64,000 nucleotides of DNA from Sternotherus odoratus (Eukaryota; Chordata; Testudines; Kinosternidae), in assembly GCA_032164245.1 (NCBI GenBank), contig JAVMKO010000007.1:4216001-4280000 (forward strand), in the 5' to 3' direction. Shown piece after piece: positions 9,651 through 40,439 of this stretch. The translations under genes and the position numbers were made by a program. The notes under the pieces were generated by a model, which saw only the letters and a list, made by a program, of their open reading frames with translations, had not been told where the DNA came from and did not search any database. Within the stretch, counting starts at the first letter, position 1. Each line of letters starts with the position of its first letter.

Positions 9651-11572
9651 TACATGGTAAAAGAAACCAAAATAACGACATCATTTGTAGGTCACATCTT
9701 TAATTATATCAGTGCAAATCCATATGTGCATATTCTTTTGGAAAAAGTGCCTTGTTGTCCATAAAAATGGACTTAAATGTATAAAAATAGAAAATAAAAG
9801 TATCCATGCACAGACTTGCACTGATAAGTAATTATAGTTGTGACTTGAATCTTATTTTTGTTCCATTTACCGTTTAGATCAACCCTGTGGGATTATATTC
9901 CTTCCAAAACTCTTGTTTATTTTTTAATCCTATTATGAGGACAAGAAGAGTTAATGTCCAGTTCTTTTTTGGATTAGTCAATCTTTCCATGATCCTGGTA
10001 TATTTTTCTTTGGGGCTTATTTTTTTTTAAATCATGATAAATCATTTTGCATTGGTTTATCCTGGGAGCTTCATCTCCTGTGCAACCAAAGAAACTGACT
10101 AGCACTTTTAGAGGACAGCATTTATACCAGCATCCAACAGCCATTAGGGGGTCTGGGATTGTGCCGTGTCCTGCCCTGCTACTGCTGCCTTCACTTACGT
10201 GAATTGTTTAAGAGCCAAGGATATTCCACCAGTCTTGCACTAAGAAGCAAAAGCCCAGGAGCAAGAATCCTGTCAGAATATTGTCCTTCTGAGAAACAGA
10301 ATTTCAGGTAAATAATTTCCTCTTATTCACCTTCAACAAATCCTTAAAATGACACACTCAGTTCAAATCCGTATTTAAGTAAGGGGTTTGAGCAGACTGA
10401 TGAGACCTGTACTATGCTCTGAAAGTCAACAGATGTATGTGACCTACTAATTTCTTGGTTACTTGTTGTTTTCCATGCCATTATCTCAATTTTCTAGACC
10501 GCCATGCAGAAACCATAAACAGGTCCTTCATTTTACCTATACCTCGGTGACCCTTGTACCTAAGATCTTTGTAATCTCTCCTGGGGGTATAATAGCACGT
10601 AAAAACAATCCCTAGTGAAGTAGGAGGCATTCAAATATATTGAAAATGTAGAAAATCATGAATATTCTGGTCTGGCTAGCCAGCAATAATTATTTCACAT
10701 ATTATGGCAAGCACTGGTTCTTTTTTAGAGTCCCTTCTAAATGGTGGTACGTGGCATTGTTCTAGCTGTGCCCTACGGAACAGAATCTTGATAGTATTTC
10801 TCATTAGCTGGCAGTTCAGAAGCATGATGAGGTAATACATCTGCATTAACATGCTCCTTTGTGCCCTTACATTTCAATGTCCTCTGTGTGTGCTTCCAAG
10901 AATAAAAAGCCACTGTTGTAATTTAAAATGCTGTTATTTGTGATATTTATTGGGAAAGGAGCAATGGAGATCTAGTAGATAACTTGTGACCAGTGTGAAT
11001 TTTTAGCCTGACAGTAATTAAATGAGCCTTGAAAAATTCTACTTGCCTAAGGCAAATAATTCTTTGTTGACAAGAGAGTAAATTATAATTAGCTTTACTA
11101 TCATCAATCTGAGTCACCATGAGAAAGAGCAGGCAAGAATTTGTGCCTAAACTGGTAACTTGTATTGACAATTTTGCCCAGATAAATTATATTTCTTTAT
11201 TCCTTCTACCACTGCCAGTCCCTACCAATCTATCTGTGTATAGTTCCATTCCACAGTAATTGAGGATCATGATCCAAATGCATCAGATATCTGCCTGTCT
11301 GCTACAATTTAACTATGTCCTGATAAAACCAGTTCTGACATAGTTGTGTCACAGTGCAAAAAGATAAGGTAGTTCTTGCTTTTCTTTTTCTCCCTGGAGA
11401 GCCCTGATATTTTGTATTAGAAATACCAGGAGATTAAAGAGGACTGTCAATCAACAATTTGGTTAGTGTCCTTTTTGCTTCTTTTTTTTGATATTTAAAG
11501 AGGGACTGAAATTTTTTGCTATTTTAAAAAAAGTTTTTGTTGGTGTTTTTTTTTTTTGTCTTTTGAAGGTTG
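9651..11572. other. RNF170 intron 1, no feature recognised
   Basis: AT-rich DNA with T-runs near 10020 and 11540. A short GAGCTTGTCTACATGG motif near 9641-9656 recalls the ends of turtle MITEs, but no partner terminus was found. Confidence 0.35.
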
Positions 11573-11580
11573 ATTTAGAT

Positions 11581-12855
11581 CAGGGGTCCTCCAAACTTTT
11601 CAGCCCGAGGGCCGCATTAGCTATCAAATAGCAGTTCGGGGGCCGACAACACACTCGAGGTCCAAATAAAAAAGAATCAAAACATGGATGTTGTTTTTAA
11701 TTATTTATTTTAATATTATTTTATTCAGTTATTATTTAATAACACATTGATACACTACACATGAACACTACACATGAACACCTGTTCACAACACATGAAC
11801 ACTACACCTGAACACCTGTTCACTACACCTGAACACTACACCTGAACACCTGTTCACTACACCTGAACACCTGTTCACTACACATGAACACTACACATGA
11901 ACACCTGTTCACTACACATGAACACTACACATCAACCCCCCCAACTGACCCACCCAGCCAGGTCTCTCCCCCCAAAACCTCCTTTCCTCCAACCCCCCTC
12001 CCCCAACTGACCCCACCCAGCCAGGTCTCTCACCCCAAAACCTCCTTTCCTCCAACCCCCCCCCTCAAATGACCCCACCCAGCCAGGTCTCTCACCCCAA
12101 AACCTCCTTTCCTCCAACCCCCCCCCCCAATGACCCCACCCAGCCAGGTCTCTCACCCCAAAAACCTCCTTTCCTCCAACCCCCCCCCCCAATGACCCAC
12201 CCAGCCAGGTCCTCTCACCCCAAAACCTCCTTTCCTCCAACCCCCCCCCCAACTGACCCACCCAGCCAGGTCTCTCACCCCAAAACCTCCTTTCCTCCAA
12301 CCCCCCCCCCCCAACTGACCCACCCAGCCAGGTCTCTCACCCCAAAACCTCCTTTCCTCCAACCCCCCCCCCCCCCAACTGACCTGCTCAACCCGGTCTC
12401 TCCCCACAGACCGGTTCGCCGCCTGGCAGTGGGTGGCTCCTTGTTTCGCCCCCTGCAACTGCGTGGCGGTGCGGCGCGTCCCGGCCCCCAGCTCCGAGCC
12501 GTCCCTGGCCGGCGGCGGCAGCCGAGCACGCGGCGCGTCCCGGCCCCCGCGGCTGGCGGCGGGCGGCCGAGCGCGCGGCGCTTCCAGGCCCCGCGGCTGG
12601 CGGCGGCGGCCGAGCGCGCGGCGCTTCCAGGCCCCGCGGCTGGCGGCGGCGGCCGAGCGCGCGGGCGCTTCCAGGCCCCCGCGGGCTGGCGGCGGCGGGC
12701 CCGAGCGCGCGGCGCTTCCAGGCCCCGCGGCTGGCGGCGGCGGCCCGCGCGGCGCTTCCCAGGCCCCAGCGCGGAGCCAAAAAGATTCCTGCGGGCCGGA
12801 TGAGAGGGCCTCGCGGGCCGCATCCGGCCCGCGGGCCGTAGTTTGGAGACCCCTG
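11581..12855. mobile_element. Recent hAT-type transposon packed with tandem repeats
   Basis: The left end is CAGGGGTCCTCCAAACTTTT and the right end is GTAGTTTGGAGACCCCTG, flanked by a perfect 8-base duplication ATTTAGAT at 11573-11580 and 12856-12863. This is the hAT signature. The interior holds three unrelated arrays: ACACTACACATGAAC-type repeats (about 11755-11930), a roughly 60-base unit containing GACCCACCCAGCCAGGTCTC (about 11936-12385), and a GC-rich unit CGCGGCTGGCGGCGG with GCGCGGCGCTTCC (about 12480-12770). No transposase is present, and the long shadow frames come from the arrays. Confidence 0.9.
11936..12385. repeat. Minisatellite of about 60 bases inside the hAT element
   Basis: About seven copies contain ACCCACCCAGCCAGGTCTCT, CACCCCAAAACCTCCTTTCC and a C-run of 7 to 14 bases. 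Most unit-length variation comes from the C-run. Confidence 0.85.
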
Positions 12856-13068
12856 ATTTAGATGGAGGATTGTGAGCTTTCTCATTCCTTAATTGAAAGG
12901 CAGTGTGGGAATGAATCTTTGTTAAAGAGAGACTCTTCGAACTGATTATTCAGTTGGATGACTGTCAAGAAAAAAACAATCAGTTCTTAAAAGTCTGAGT
13001 AAAAGTTACCTCTCCTCTGAAATTAATAGTTTTACTTTCTTGTCTTTTTCTAAATTAATTTTACCAGT

Positions 13069-13262
13069 CATAGAATATCAGGGTTGGAAAGGGACCTCAG
13101 GAGGTCATCTAGTCCCAACCCCTTGCTCAAAGCAGGACCAATCCCCCATTAAATAATCCAACAGATTTTTGCCCCATATCCCTAAAAATGGCCCCCTCAA
13201 GAATTGAACTCACAACCCCGGGTTTAGCAGACCAATGCACAAACCACTGAGGTATCCCTCTC
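13069..13262 (-). mobile_element. tRNA-headed SINE with a CR1-type tail, copy 1
   Basis: On the minus strand it begins with a tRNA-like head carrying box A-like GGGATACCTCAGTGGTTTG and box B-like GGGTTGTGAGTTCAATTC. It ends in the CR1 3' sequence (CCTGCTTTGAGCAAGGGG, AGGTCCCTTTCCAACCC, GATATTCTATG). Sharing the CR1 3' end implies mobilisation by CR1 reverse transcriptase. A second copy is at 48375-48563. Confidence 0.75.
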
Positions 13263-14152
13263 CTGATTTGTCTAGGAAGGCCAGTATGTAGGAACGTTGA
13301 AAGGAATCGACCCTTCATTCTTTCATAGGTTTTCCCCCATTTTTACAGTCCCTTAAAAATATCACTCATCCACTTACTGGGATGGCAGAATGCATTGGCT
13401 TTCTCTTTCTTCACTGCTGCACAGAAACTGAAGTAGGTAGCTCCCACAAATATAATGGAGACTAGCATGTAATTTCCCCACACTGATAGAAGAACAGACC
13501 TTCATGGTCCACATTGAGTTTTGGTGAAAAGATGTTTTTTGAGACTATCAGTAGTAGACTGGTGGAAATTTTGCCAACATAATGGGTGTGCTGAGTGTAG
13601 TGATACCATTACAGGTGTTTACTAATCTCCATGGACTTTGGTGTTCTTTCTTTCCATTTAGTGTGTATTTAGGGTTAATTAATTATTTCCTTGAAGGCAT
13701 TTAAAAGTAATTAAGGGCCAAATTCTGAAATGATTTATTGTATAAGGTGGTGTAAATTGTATGGTGGTAAATGGATACGAGTCCTCAAGGAGTCCTAAAA
13801 TGGTGGTGTATGTACTGAGCGGGGTGGAGAGAGAGGTAGAAGATTATATAAATTATACAAATTTAGCTTTGTCTCAGATTTTGTCTCCAGGAGTACATAT
13901 TTACCATCAAGGAAAAATATTTTAAAAACTTTAATTGTGATGGAACAACAGCTCCAGCATGATGTTTTTGTAAATATGTCACTCCCTTTCCCAAAGCCAG
14001 CTTCATTTTCTCTGGTTGGTTTCATAATGTTCACAGCTGTGGTTCAGGGGCCCTTTCTGATTGCTGCAGGAGTGATTTAACAGCTGGTTTCAGCCAATTT
14101 TTATTTTGTTTACCTCTCCAGCTGTAGTTTAGCCAACGTTATCTCTAGAAAA
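13263..14152. other. RNF170 intron 1, no feature recognised
   Basis: Ordinary AT-rich intron. The 79-codon minus frame at 13795-14034 resembles no family I know. Confidence 0.35.
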
Positions 14153-14271
14153 TAGGGTGGACCAGATGTCCCCGATTATATAGGCACAGTCCCGTTTTTT
14201 GGGTCTTATATAGGCTCCTATTACCCCCCATCCCCGTCCCGATTTTTCACACTTGCTGTCTGGTCACCCTA
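14153..14271. mobile_element. Short MITE with TAGGGTG...CACCCTA ends
   Basis: The left end TAGGGTGGACCAGATGTCCC and the right end CTGTCTGGTCACCCTA are inverted. The interior TATAGGCACAGTCCCG and CCCCGTCCCGATTTTTCACA is a common reptile MITE body. No coding capacity. Confidence 0.65.
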
Positions 14272-15007
14272 CTAGAAAAACAAGTTATGCTGATCTGTGC
14301 TGATATGAAAAAAAAAATAAAGGTATGTTAAGGGGTAGAACAAGAAGTAATCTGAAAATGACCTCTTCCTTCAAGGCTTAGCCCAGAGGCTTCCAGACTG
14401 TGCTCTGAGGAGCACTTGCTGTTTGGCTGAGGAAAGTGGCTGCCTGTGCTGTGCTAAATCTCCATGTTTCCAGCAGATGGAAATGGAACATGTAGGAAGG
14501 GCAGATACAATGAAGAGCAAGAGTAGGAGGCATGATTATTTCCACCCCCATCCCCCCATTAATACTGCTTAAATATTCTTTTGTATAAGTAAATGCTATA
14601 GGGTGGATTTCTCAAAAACACCTATTGACTTCAATAGTAGCAACATTAGGCTAACATGTATCCCTTATGAAAATCCCACCTGTAGTTGCCAGAGATAGAG
14701 GATGGTCCAAAAGACTTTTAAGATGTGTGGTCTACACTATAAAAAAGTAGGGTGAACCAGGGGTTCTCAAAGACTGTGGATGCACACACAATGTATAGCT
14801 AGGCTGTATTTAGAGCACATGTCAAATCAAGCACTCTCTCCTATCTGGCTGATTCAAAAAAATCTTATTTAATTTTAACACTTCAGGCAACAGCCAATCA
14901 TTTAAAACTTTTGCTGGTATTATAAAGGTATTAGTTCAGGTCCCAACAACAAGCTGTGTATTTATTGTCAAATTCAACTTCCTTCTCCCACTTCGCTTTT
15001 TTTGGTG
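14272..15007. other. RNF170 intron 1, no feature recognised
   Basis: Intronic DNA. An AAACACCTATTGACTTCAAT motif near 14617 resembles very old amniote repeats but cannot be assigned. Confidence 0.3.
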
Positions 15008-15009
15008 TA

Positions 15010-15314
15010 CAGTAGACTCTCGATTATCCAGGATTGAGTTAACCAGGCTGTGGATTAACCAGGATGTCAAAAAAAAATATGCATAACTTGCAGAGCTGGC
15101 TCTGGCTTTGTTGCTGCCTGAAGCACACCCCAAAAAAATAACCTACCAGGGCGCAGGACAGCCAGTGAACCAACACCTCCTCCCCCTCGTGCAGTGTGGC
15201 TGGTGAACCAACCCCCACCCACCCCCCATATTTCCTATGGATGGTGATTATCTGGGATTTTAGTAACCAGGATTAATTTTTTCCCTATCATCCTGGATAA
15301 TCGAGAGTCTACTG
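15010..15314. mobile_element. Tigger/pogo-type MITE
   Basis: CAGTAGACTCTCGATTATCC and its inverse GGATAATCGAGAGTCTACTG form perfect terminal inverted repeats flanked by TA duplications (15008-15009, 15315-15316). A second inner repeat (TTAACCAGG / TAACCAGG) follows. There is no transposase. It ends only 170 bases before the first RNF170 coding exon. Confidence 0.85.
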
Positions 15315-15352
15315 TATATTCCAAGCAACAAATCATATATAGCTTCAAGAGT

Positions 15353-15410
15353 TTTGTGTGTGTATGTTTATGTATGTGCATACATACATATACATACATA
15401 TACATATATA

Positions 15411-15448
<38 letters not shown>

Positions 15449-15465
15449 ATATGTATATTATATGT
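15353..15465. repeat. TG/TA microsatellite just upstream of the first RNF170 coding exon
   Basis: TGTGTG, TACATACATA and an uninterrupted TA run (about 15423-15448) form a compound microsatellite. It ends about 20 bases before the AG acceptor at 15484-15485, leaving only TTCTTTTTACCTTTT as a pyrimidine tract. Confidence 0.9.
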
Positions 15466-15492
15466 ATGTTCTTTTTACCTTTTAGACCTGGA

Positions 15493-34979
<19,487 letters not shown>

Positions 34980-36331
34980 TGAGTGGAAACAACCATGACA
35001 CAGTTTGTGTGGAATGCTGAACAAAGGGAACCATGACACGTATTACATAGTAAAGCACCTGTATAAACTTTCTTTTTTTTTGCCAATTAAATAGCTTGTT
35101 GTCAATTATTTTATGCAAATGTGAGGAGTTAAAATGTGGTGATGCTTAACTGGAATCTTTAATTTGTGTGTTACATACGCTTAAAATATTGAAGAGGTTA
35201 GATTTATGATGTAATCAATTACCTACATCTGCTTACACCAATGAGCAATTGTATGTAATGCAAGATAATGCTAATTATAAAACACCTCTTCCTGTGTAGT
35301 TTGTGAAAGGGAAGTTCTATTTAAGTGATGTCAGGACTTCAAACAAAAAAGAATTCAGATTAGCTTGAGGCATTAAGACACTTCAATATATAGTTTATCA
35401 AATTGCTTAATGTCTCACTCTGGTGGGTCAAAGTATTTTTAAACAACAATAGTTTTTCATATCTGTCTATGCAAGAAAAAAACCCAAAGACAGCATTGAC
35501 ACAGTGAATTTTATTGCTGTACACAATTCATATTGCACAAATAGAGGGGAAAACACTTCAGTGTTGCTTTAACTGCACTATGTATAATGATATGTATTTC
35601 CAGCTATTTTACTTTTCAGTTTGGGGGAAAAGGCTTTCCATGAGGGTCAAGATGAAGAAACCATGAATAGTCAGAACTGTGGTGACTGGCACTGAGTAAT
35701 ATTTTTTCATGTAGGGTTTGTGTACATTAGCAGTATTTGAACATTGGGTAAGTTGCACTGTTGTAAGCCCTACTTTATATACCCCTGCAACACATTGAAA
35801 CTGGGGGTTTGTGTCAGTGCAGCTACATCGAAGTAATTTACCACTGCAAAAAAACCCATAGGTTTTTAGTAGCAGTTTGTTTACAAGTGGAAATCCAAAG
35901 TGTATGTCATAACTGGATAATTTTTACACTTAAAATTTTACCTGAATATGGATGGTAATTAATAAAGTAATTAAAGTATTTAGATGAAATCAGTAACTTT
36001 ATTCTTTCTCACAAGTTTGTACCAATAAGTTAAAAAACAAAACAAAAAAACAGTAACTTGGGGCCATAGAAATCTGCTGAAAAATTAAAAATCTGTAAGA
36101 TTTTTTTTTTACCCCAAATGTTTGGAATTTGTGGGTATTTTTAACACCAGACATCACAAGATACAAGGAAGAATGACTTGAAAATATTGTCATTTTATGA
36201 AAACAGTGCTGCTAGAAAACTCAAAATTCACAAACCAATCTATGGGTAGTCAGGACTTTCTAGCTGAAGGAAATAAATATTTTTGAAACAAAATAGCAAG
36301 CATTCTAACTTTCTGAATACATGAAAATAAA
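34980..36331 (+). other. RNF170: RNF170 3' UTR with candidate polyadenylation signals
   Basis: AATAAA hexamers occur at 35961-35966, 36272-36277 and 36326-36331. An ATTAAA is at about 35086. Which is used cannot be told from sequence. A diverged MITE-like stretch (about 35710-35850, with GTGTACATTAGCAG and AGCTACATCGAAGTAA) may lie within the UTR. Confidence 0.5.
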
Positions 36332-37079
36332 ATTAATAGAATAAGCAATCTGTCATGTTTCTTTAATGTAGGTTGGGTCTTTTGTATGTTTACATAATGC
36401 GAATTGGGCCATATTTTGAAATGGCCTTCATTAATATAACCTCCATTTTCTGATCATGCAAATATATGTGCATACAAGTTTGAGTGTTATACATGTATAG
36501 GAAGATGATGAGATTTTTTTCACTGAATGCTTTTGGTTAATGGGTTTTGCAGAGTCTGTCAGTTTTGTGGAGTTGTATCAGTCCTTAAAGTGTACACCAC
36601 TGGTTTTGCCTTTATAAATATGACAGGGTTGTTGGTTTTCTTTTGTTTTTAAATGTTATGATTTAACTGGATTGTTGAACCTTTCTTCGCACATATCTTC
36701 TATTTGAGATGGGTGAAAAGAGAAAATGGAGGAGATAAAAACAAAAACATTTGAAAAGAAAAAGACACGGTAGTAAGTGTATGCTACCAGCTTTGGCTGG
36801 CTTTAGTGTTTTTTAGCACCTCCGCTTTTCCCTTAGTTTTGTCATCAATAATATTCAGTGACCTCTCGTTGTCCATCTCAGTTAAATGTCAACATACCAA
36901 TACTATCTGAATCTTGCTTGATTTTCAAGGAGCTTAAATCCTACCTGATATATGCACATTTAAGAAGACAAAGCAAGGTATTATGGAAAGTCGTGTGCAC
37001 AGGTCTGCGCATTGCTATTGTAGGCAGAGCCCTCCTTCAGGAGGTCCTACCTGCTCCTTTTAGATGGTGGCAATATTGA
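36332..37079. other. Intergenic, nothing recognised
   Basis: AT-rich sequence after the last candidate RNF170 polyadenylation signal. No exon or repeat supported. Confidence 0.35.
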
Positions 37080-37560
37080 AAAGAAGATTGTAGGACTGAA
37101 ACTTTTCCTCATACATCTTTGGGGCTTGGCTGTCATAAGTCCTGTGGTCACAAAGAGCTTCCTCTTTACTTCCCTAGTCATTCTAGTAAACTTGATGTCC
37201 CATTTATCTGTTTCTCCCAGAGCTGTCTTCCCATTTTTGCCCTTGACACTCTACACCTGGAATACCCTCCCTCACCTGATCCACAAGGCACTCCGTGAAT
37301 CTCCTCATTCAAAGCCCTCCTTAGACCCACTTCTGCTATGATACCTACACAAAAGTAACCAACTAAGGAGTCTGTTCATAAACACTCTTTAATATGTGAG
37401 CTCATGCACAAGCTGTCACTGAGTAGGTTACTGATGTTACTCTGTTTCCTCCCCTGCCCCTTCCTTTCTGTCTTTCCAGGCCATGCCTAATTTTAAGCTC
37501 TCTGGGGCCAAGGGTCCTGTCATCTTTCTGAGTGGGAGGCACTCAGCTCACCTTTGGTTG
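37080..37560. repeat. Old amniote interspersed repeat, family uncertain
   Basis: CCTGGAATACCCTCCCTCAC, AAAGCCCTCCTTAGACCCAC and TTAAGCTCTCTGGGGCCAAG are phrases common in old CR1/L3-related repeats of reptiles and birds. Too diverged to assign. Confidence 0.35.
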
Positions 37561-37579
37561 CCAATAGAAATAATGTAGG

Positions 37580-37637
37580 CTTCGGTTCAGCAAAGCACTT
37601 AAGGACGTGTGTGTAAGTGCTTGGCTGAACTGGGGCC
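37580..37637. mobile_element. Short hairpin MITE remnant
   Basis: CGGTTCAGCAAAGCACTTA and TAAGTGCTTGGCTGAACTGG are inverted around a short core. This is a known arrangement of a small sauropsid MITE. Confidence 0.55.
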
Positions 37638-38110
37638 GTCTATCCTACCTGTAAGAACTAGGCCAGTTGAGGATATTCCAAACCCATCATGTGTTTGTAG
37701 TATGGACATTTTAAGTATGTTGTTTGACTGACAGTTTTCAGCACTCTGTATGGTTAAGGAGGCAAGTGCTGTGCTCAACTGGGTTATACAGGAGAAGAGG
37801 ATGCGGCCAGTATGCCAAATTTGCTCGTTTATTTTGCATCCAAGCATTCCTGCATAGATATCTTCCTTGTCCAGGAGAAGATTCTTCACCAAACCGTCGA
37901 TTATCAATATTTATGGAAGGAATGACTGGATCATACTGCCCTTATTTCAGATTATTCTGTTGTTGTGTGGCAATGTATATAAGTAGATGTATTTTTCATG
38001 CACTCAATGGTATGGTATCTGAGCATCTGTATGGATGCTTCTGTAATTCTTTACAGTAAATGTAAATTGCACTTACAAAACAGTGCTCTGTGATCCTCCT
38101 CCTTTGACTA
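37638..38110. other. Intergenic, nothing recognised
   Basis: Two overlapping frames (37724-38059 plus, 37599-37907 minus) show no known protein. It leads directly into the DIRS terminal repeat. Confidence 0.35.
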
Positions 38111-38559
38111 GATGCAGACCCCTCTTCCACTTAGGTGTGTGCATGTCCAGTGCACCAGAGCCAGACACTTTTGCCTAGCAGTCCCAGTAGAGGGATGGCG
38201 CTTGTGGCAATGGTCCCTTCCCTGGCGATATAAGGTGGTGAGCCAATCTGAGCCCCCCCTCCCCCCCCTAGTTCCTTCTCACCGCCAGTTGCTGGAGTCT
38301 TTGCTCCACTCCGTCTGTCTCCCTGTCCCTTTGAGGATGGGCTGGTCCACTTTTACAATGCATGGGATTCAATTAACTCCGACAGCTGAGTCCTAGATAC
38401 TATCAGATCAGGCTACACAATCCAGTTTCTCTTCATGCCCTGTTCCCACCTCCCTTCCCTGTCCCTCTTAGAGGACCTGTCTCACAAGGTACCCCTCACA
38501 AGATACTGCTCACCAAGCTGGTCAGCTCTCTGTTGAAGTTGAGAGTGATGGAGGAAGTT

Positions 38560-39090
38560 CCACTAGAACACTGAGGACACGGCTTTGACTCCCGGTACTT
38601 CCTGATTCTGAAATCCCAGGGAAGGATGAGACCCATTCTTGGCCTTTGTGGCCTTCAAGCGATTCGTCAAGTACATGAGAATCTGCGTTGTCACTCTATC
38701 AGCAATCCTCCCCGCACTGTCTCAGAATGACTGGTTCACTGCTCTGGACCTTTAGGATACTTACTTTCAGGTGGTGAGTCTTCTGGGCCACAGGAAGTTT
38801 CTGCATTTTATGGTAGGAGAACACCACTTTCAGTCTACGGTTCTCCTGTTCAGCCTCTCTTCTGCCCACTGATCTTCACCAAATGCATGGCGAAGGTCAT
38901 GGCATATCTCAGGAAGAAGGGAATTCACACCTTCGTGTACCTCGATGACTGGTTGCTGAAGGGTAACCCCGGAGAGGAGGTTCTCAACCCCCTTGACACA
39001 GCGCTGCGTTTTCTTGACCATCTGGGACTCATTTCAAATACTGCAAAGTCAACCTTGGCTCCCACTCTGAAAATGGAGTCCTGTTAGATT
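38560..39090 (+). pseudogene. DIRS reverse transcriptase remnant
   Basis: Readable blocks are RYFLILKSQGRMRPIL and KVMAYLRKKGIHTF followed by VYLDDWLLKG. The YLDD catalytic motif is at 38938-38949, and YLDDWLL is a hallmark of DIRS-like enzymes. Stops and frame changes occur before and after, for instance the TAG after CTGGACCTT near 38755. Confidence 0.8.
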
Positions 39091-39302
39091 CCATGAGGTT
39101 GAGGGCGCTCCCAATGACTGACGACTTCGAGGCAGTTCAACAGATGTGGCTCAATCTGCAGTCTCACCCCTCCATGACAATCGGCATATGTCTGAGCCTG
39201 TTGAGCTTACACACAGGTGGTCCCACTTCGCCAGGTCGCGACTTTTCCCTCTTCAGATGTGGTTCAGAACAGCACACCACCCTGGATTCTCTGGACAGGT
39301 TG

Positions 39303-39505
39303 ACAAAGAGTCCTGTGGCACCTTAAAGACTAACTATAAAGTTTTGAAGCATAAGCTTTCGTGGGCTAATACCCACTTCGCTTGCATCCGACGAAGTGGG
39401 TATTAGCCCACGAAAGCTTATGCTTCAAAACTTTATAGTTAGTCTTTAAGGTGCCACAGGACTTTACCTCTGCTATTCCAGACTAACACGGCTACCTCTC
39501 TGATT
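39303..39505 (-). mobile_element. Palindromic (fold-back) tRNA-derived SINE, copy 2
   Basis: Arms 39310-39380 and 39392-39462 are 71 bases long and perfectly complementary around an 11-base loop. The right side continues into the complete reversed SINE head (CTATTCCAGACTAACACGGC). Duplications CTGGACAGGTTG (39291-39302) and CTGGGCAGGTTG (39506-39517) bracket the whole unit, inside the DIRS element. Read on the minus strand it has the same layout as copy 1. Confidence 0.85.
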
Positions 39506-39559
39506 CTGGGCAGGTTGGTTCGCCTTTCTTCACCCGTCCTAGATTACTTGTGCTAGTGG

Positions 39560-39990
39560 TAGTCTCCACACAGCATGTGCCAAGGGATCCCTTTCGCTCA
39601 GCCCTCTCCGACCAAGTCAGTAGTTATCGATGCTTCCCCTCTGAGTTGGGGTACACATCTGGATTGCTGAGGGTGCAGGGCCTGTGGTTGGAACAGGAAG
39701 CCTCACTCCATATCAATGTGTTGGATCTTCAGACCATCCACAGTGCATGTCATACTTTCCAAGACCACATCCAGATGCTCAGTGTTTCATGTACTCACCG
39801 ACAATACCACCACGATGTACTGTGTGAACAAGCAAGGAGGGGCTCATTCTAGGTTAATCTGCCTGGAGGTGATCAACCTATGGCTATTTTAAATCGAAAA
39901 AGACATCGTCCCTGTAGCAATCCATTTACTGGGCGTGCAAAATCATCTCACGGACATCTCTGCAGAGTTTTCTCCCAGAGCCACAAGTGG
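39560..39990 (+). pseudogene. DIRS RNase H remnant
   Basis: IDASPLSWG (about 39626-39652) is the first catalytic-aspartate block and INVLDLQTIHSACHTFQDHI (about 39712-39771) carries the glutamate/aspartate region in degraded form. Frame changes occur after HIQMLSV. Confidence 0.6.
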
Positions 39991-40439
39991 TCCCTGAAGG
40001 GTAGTGTTTTCTGCGTCGTCTTTGCAACATGGGAATCTGCAATTAACCTGTTTGTGACGAGGGAGAACAGGAAATGTCTGCTATTCTGCTCTTGAGGGGG
40101 CCTCCGCCTCAGCTCCCTCTCCAGCACCTTCTGCTGCACTTGGCAGTTGACTCTTCTGTATGCCTGTCCACCTATTCCAGTCATTCCATGAATCCTCCTC
40201 AAGCGCAAAGCAGATTGAGCCAAGTTCATCCTTGTTGCTCCTGCAAGATAGTCCTGGTTCTCCGATCTCCTTGCTCCATCAATTCAACCTCCCATTTCAC
40301 TTCCTCTCCACCCCGACCTGTTCATGCAGAGCCACAGCAAAACCCTCCATCCTGCAATCAGTTCTGCGCACCTCACAGCATGGCTAAATGAAGAGGGAGA
40401 GTGGTGCTCAGAGCTGTTCAACAAGTCGTACTCAGCAGC

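Noticed and set aside
12069..12885. Several long frames on both strands (up to 244 codons)
   Set aside because: They lie inside the hAT element's tandem arrays and GC-rich end; no homology to a transposase.
13069..13262. Possible functional tRNA gene, from tRNA-like boxes A and B
   Set aside because: The head is fused to a CR1 tail, lacks a proper acceptor stem and terminator, and recurs at 48375. It is a SINE.
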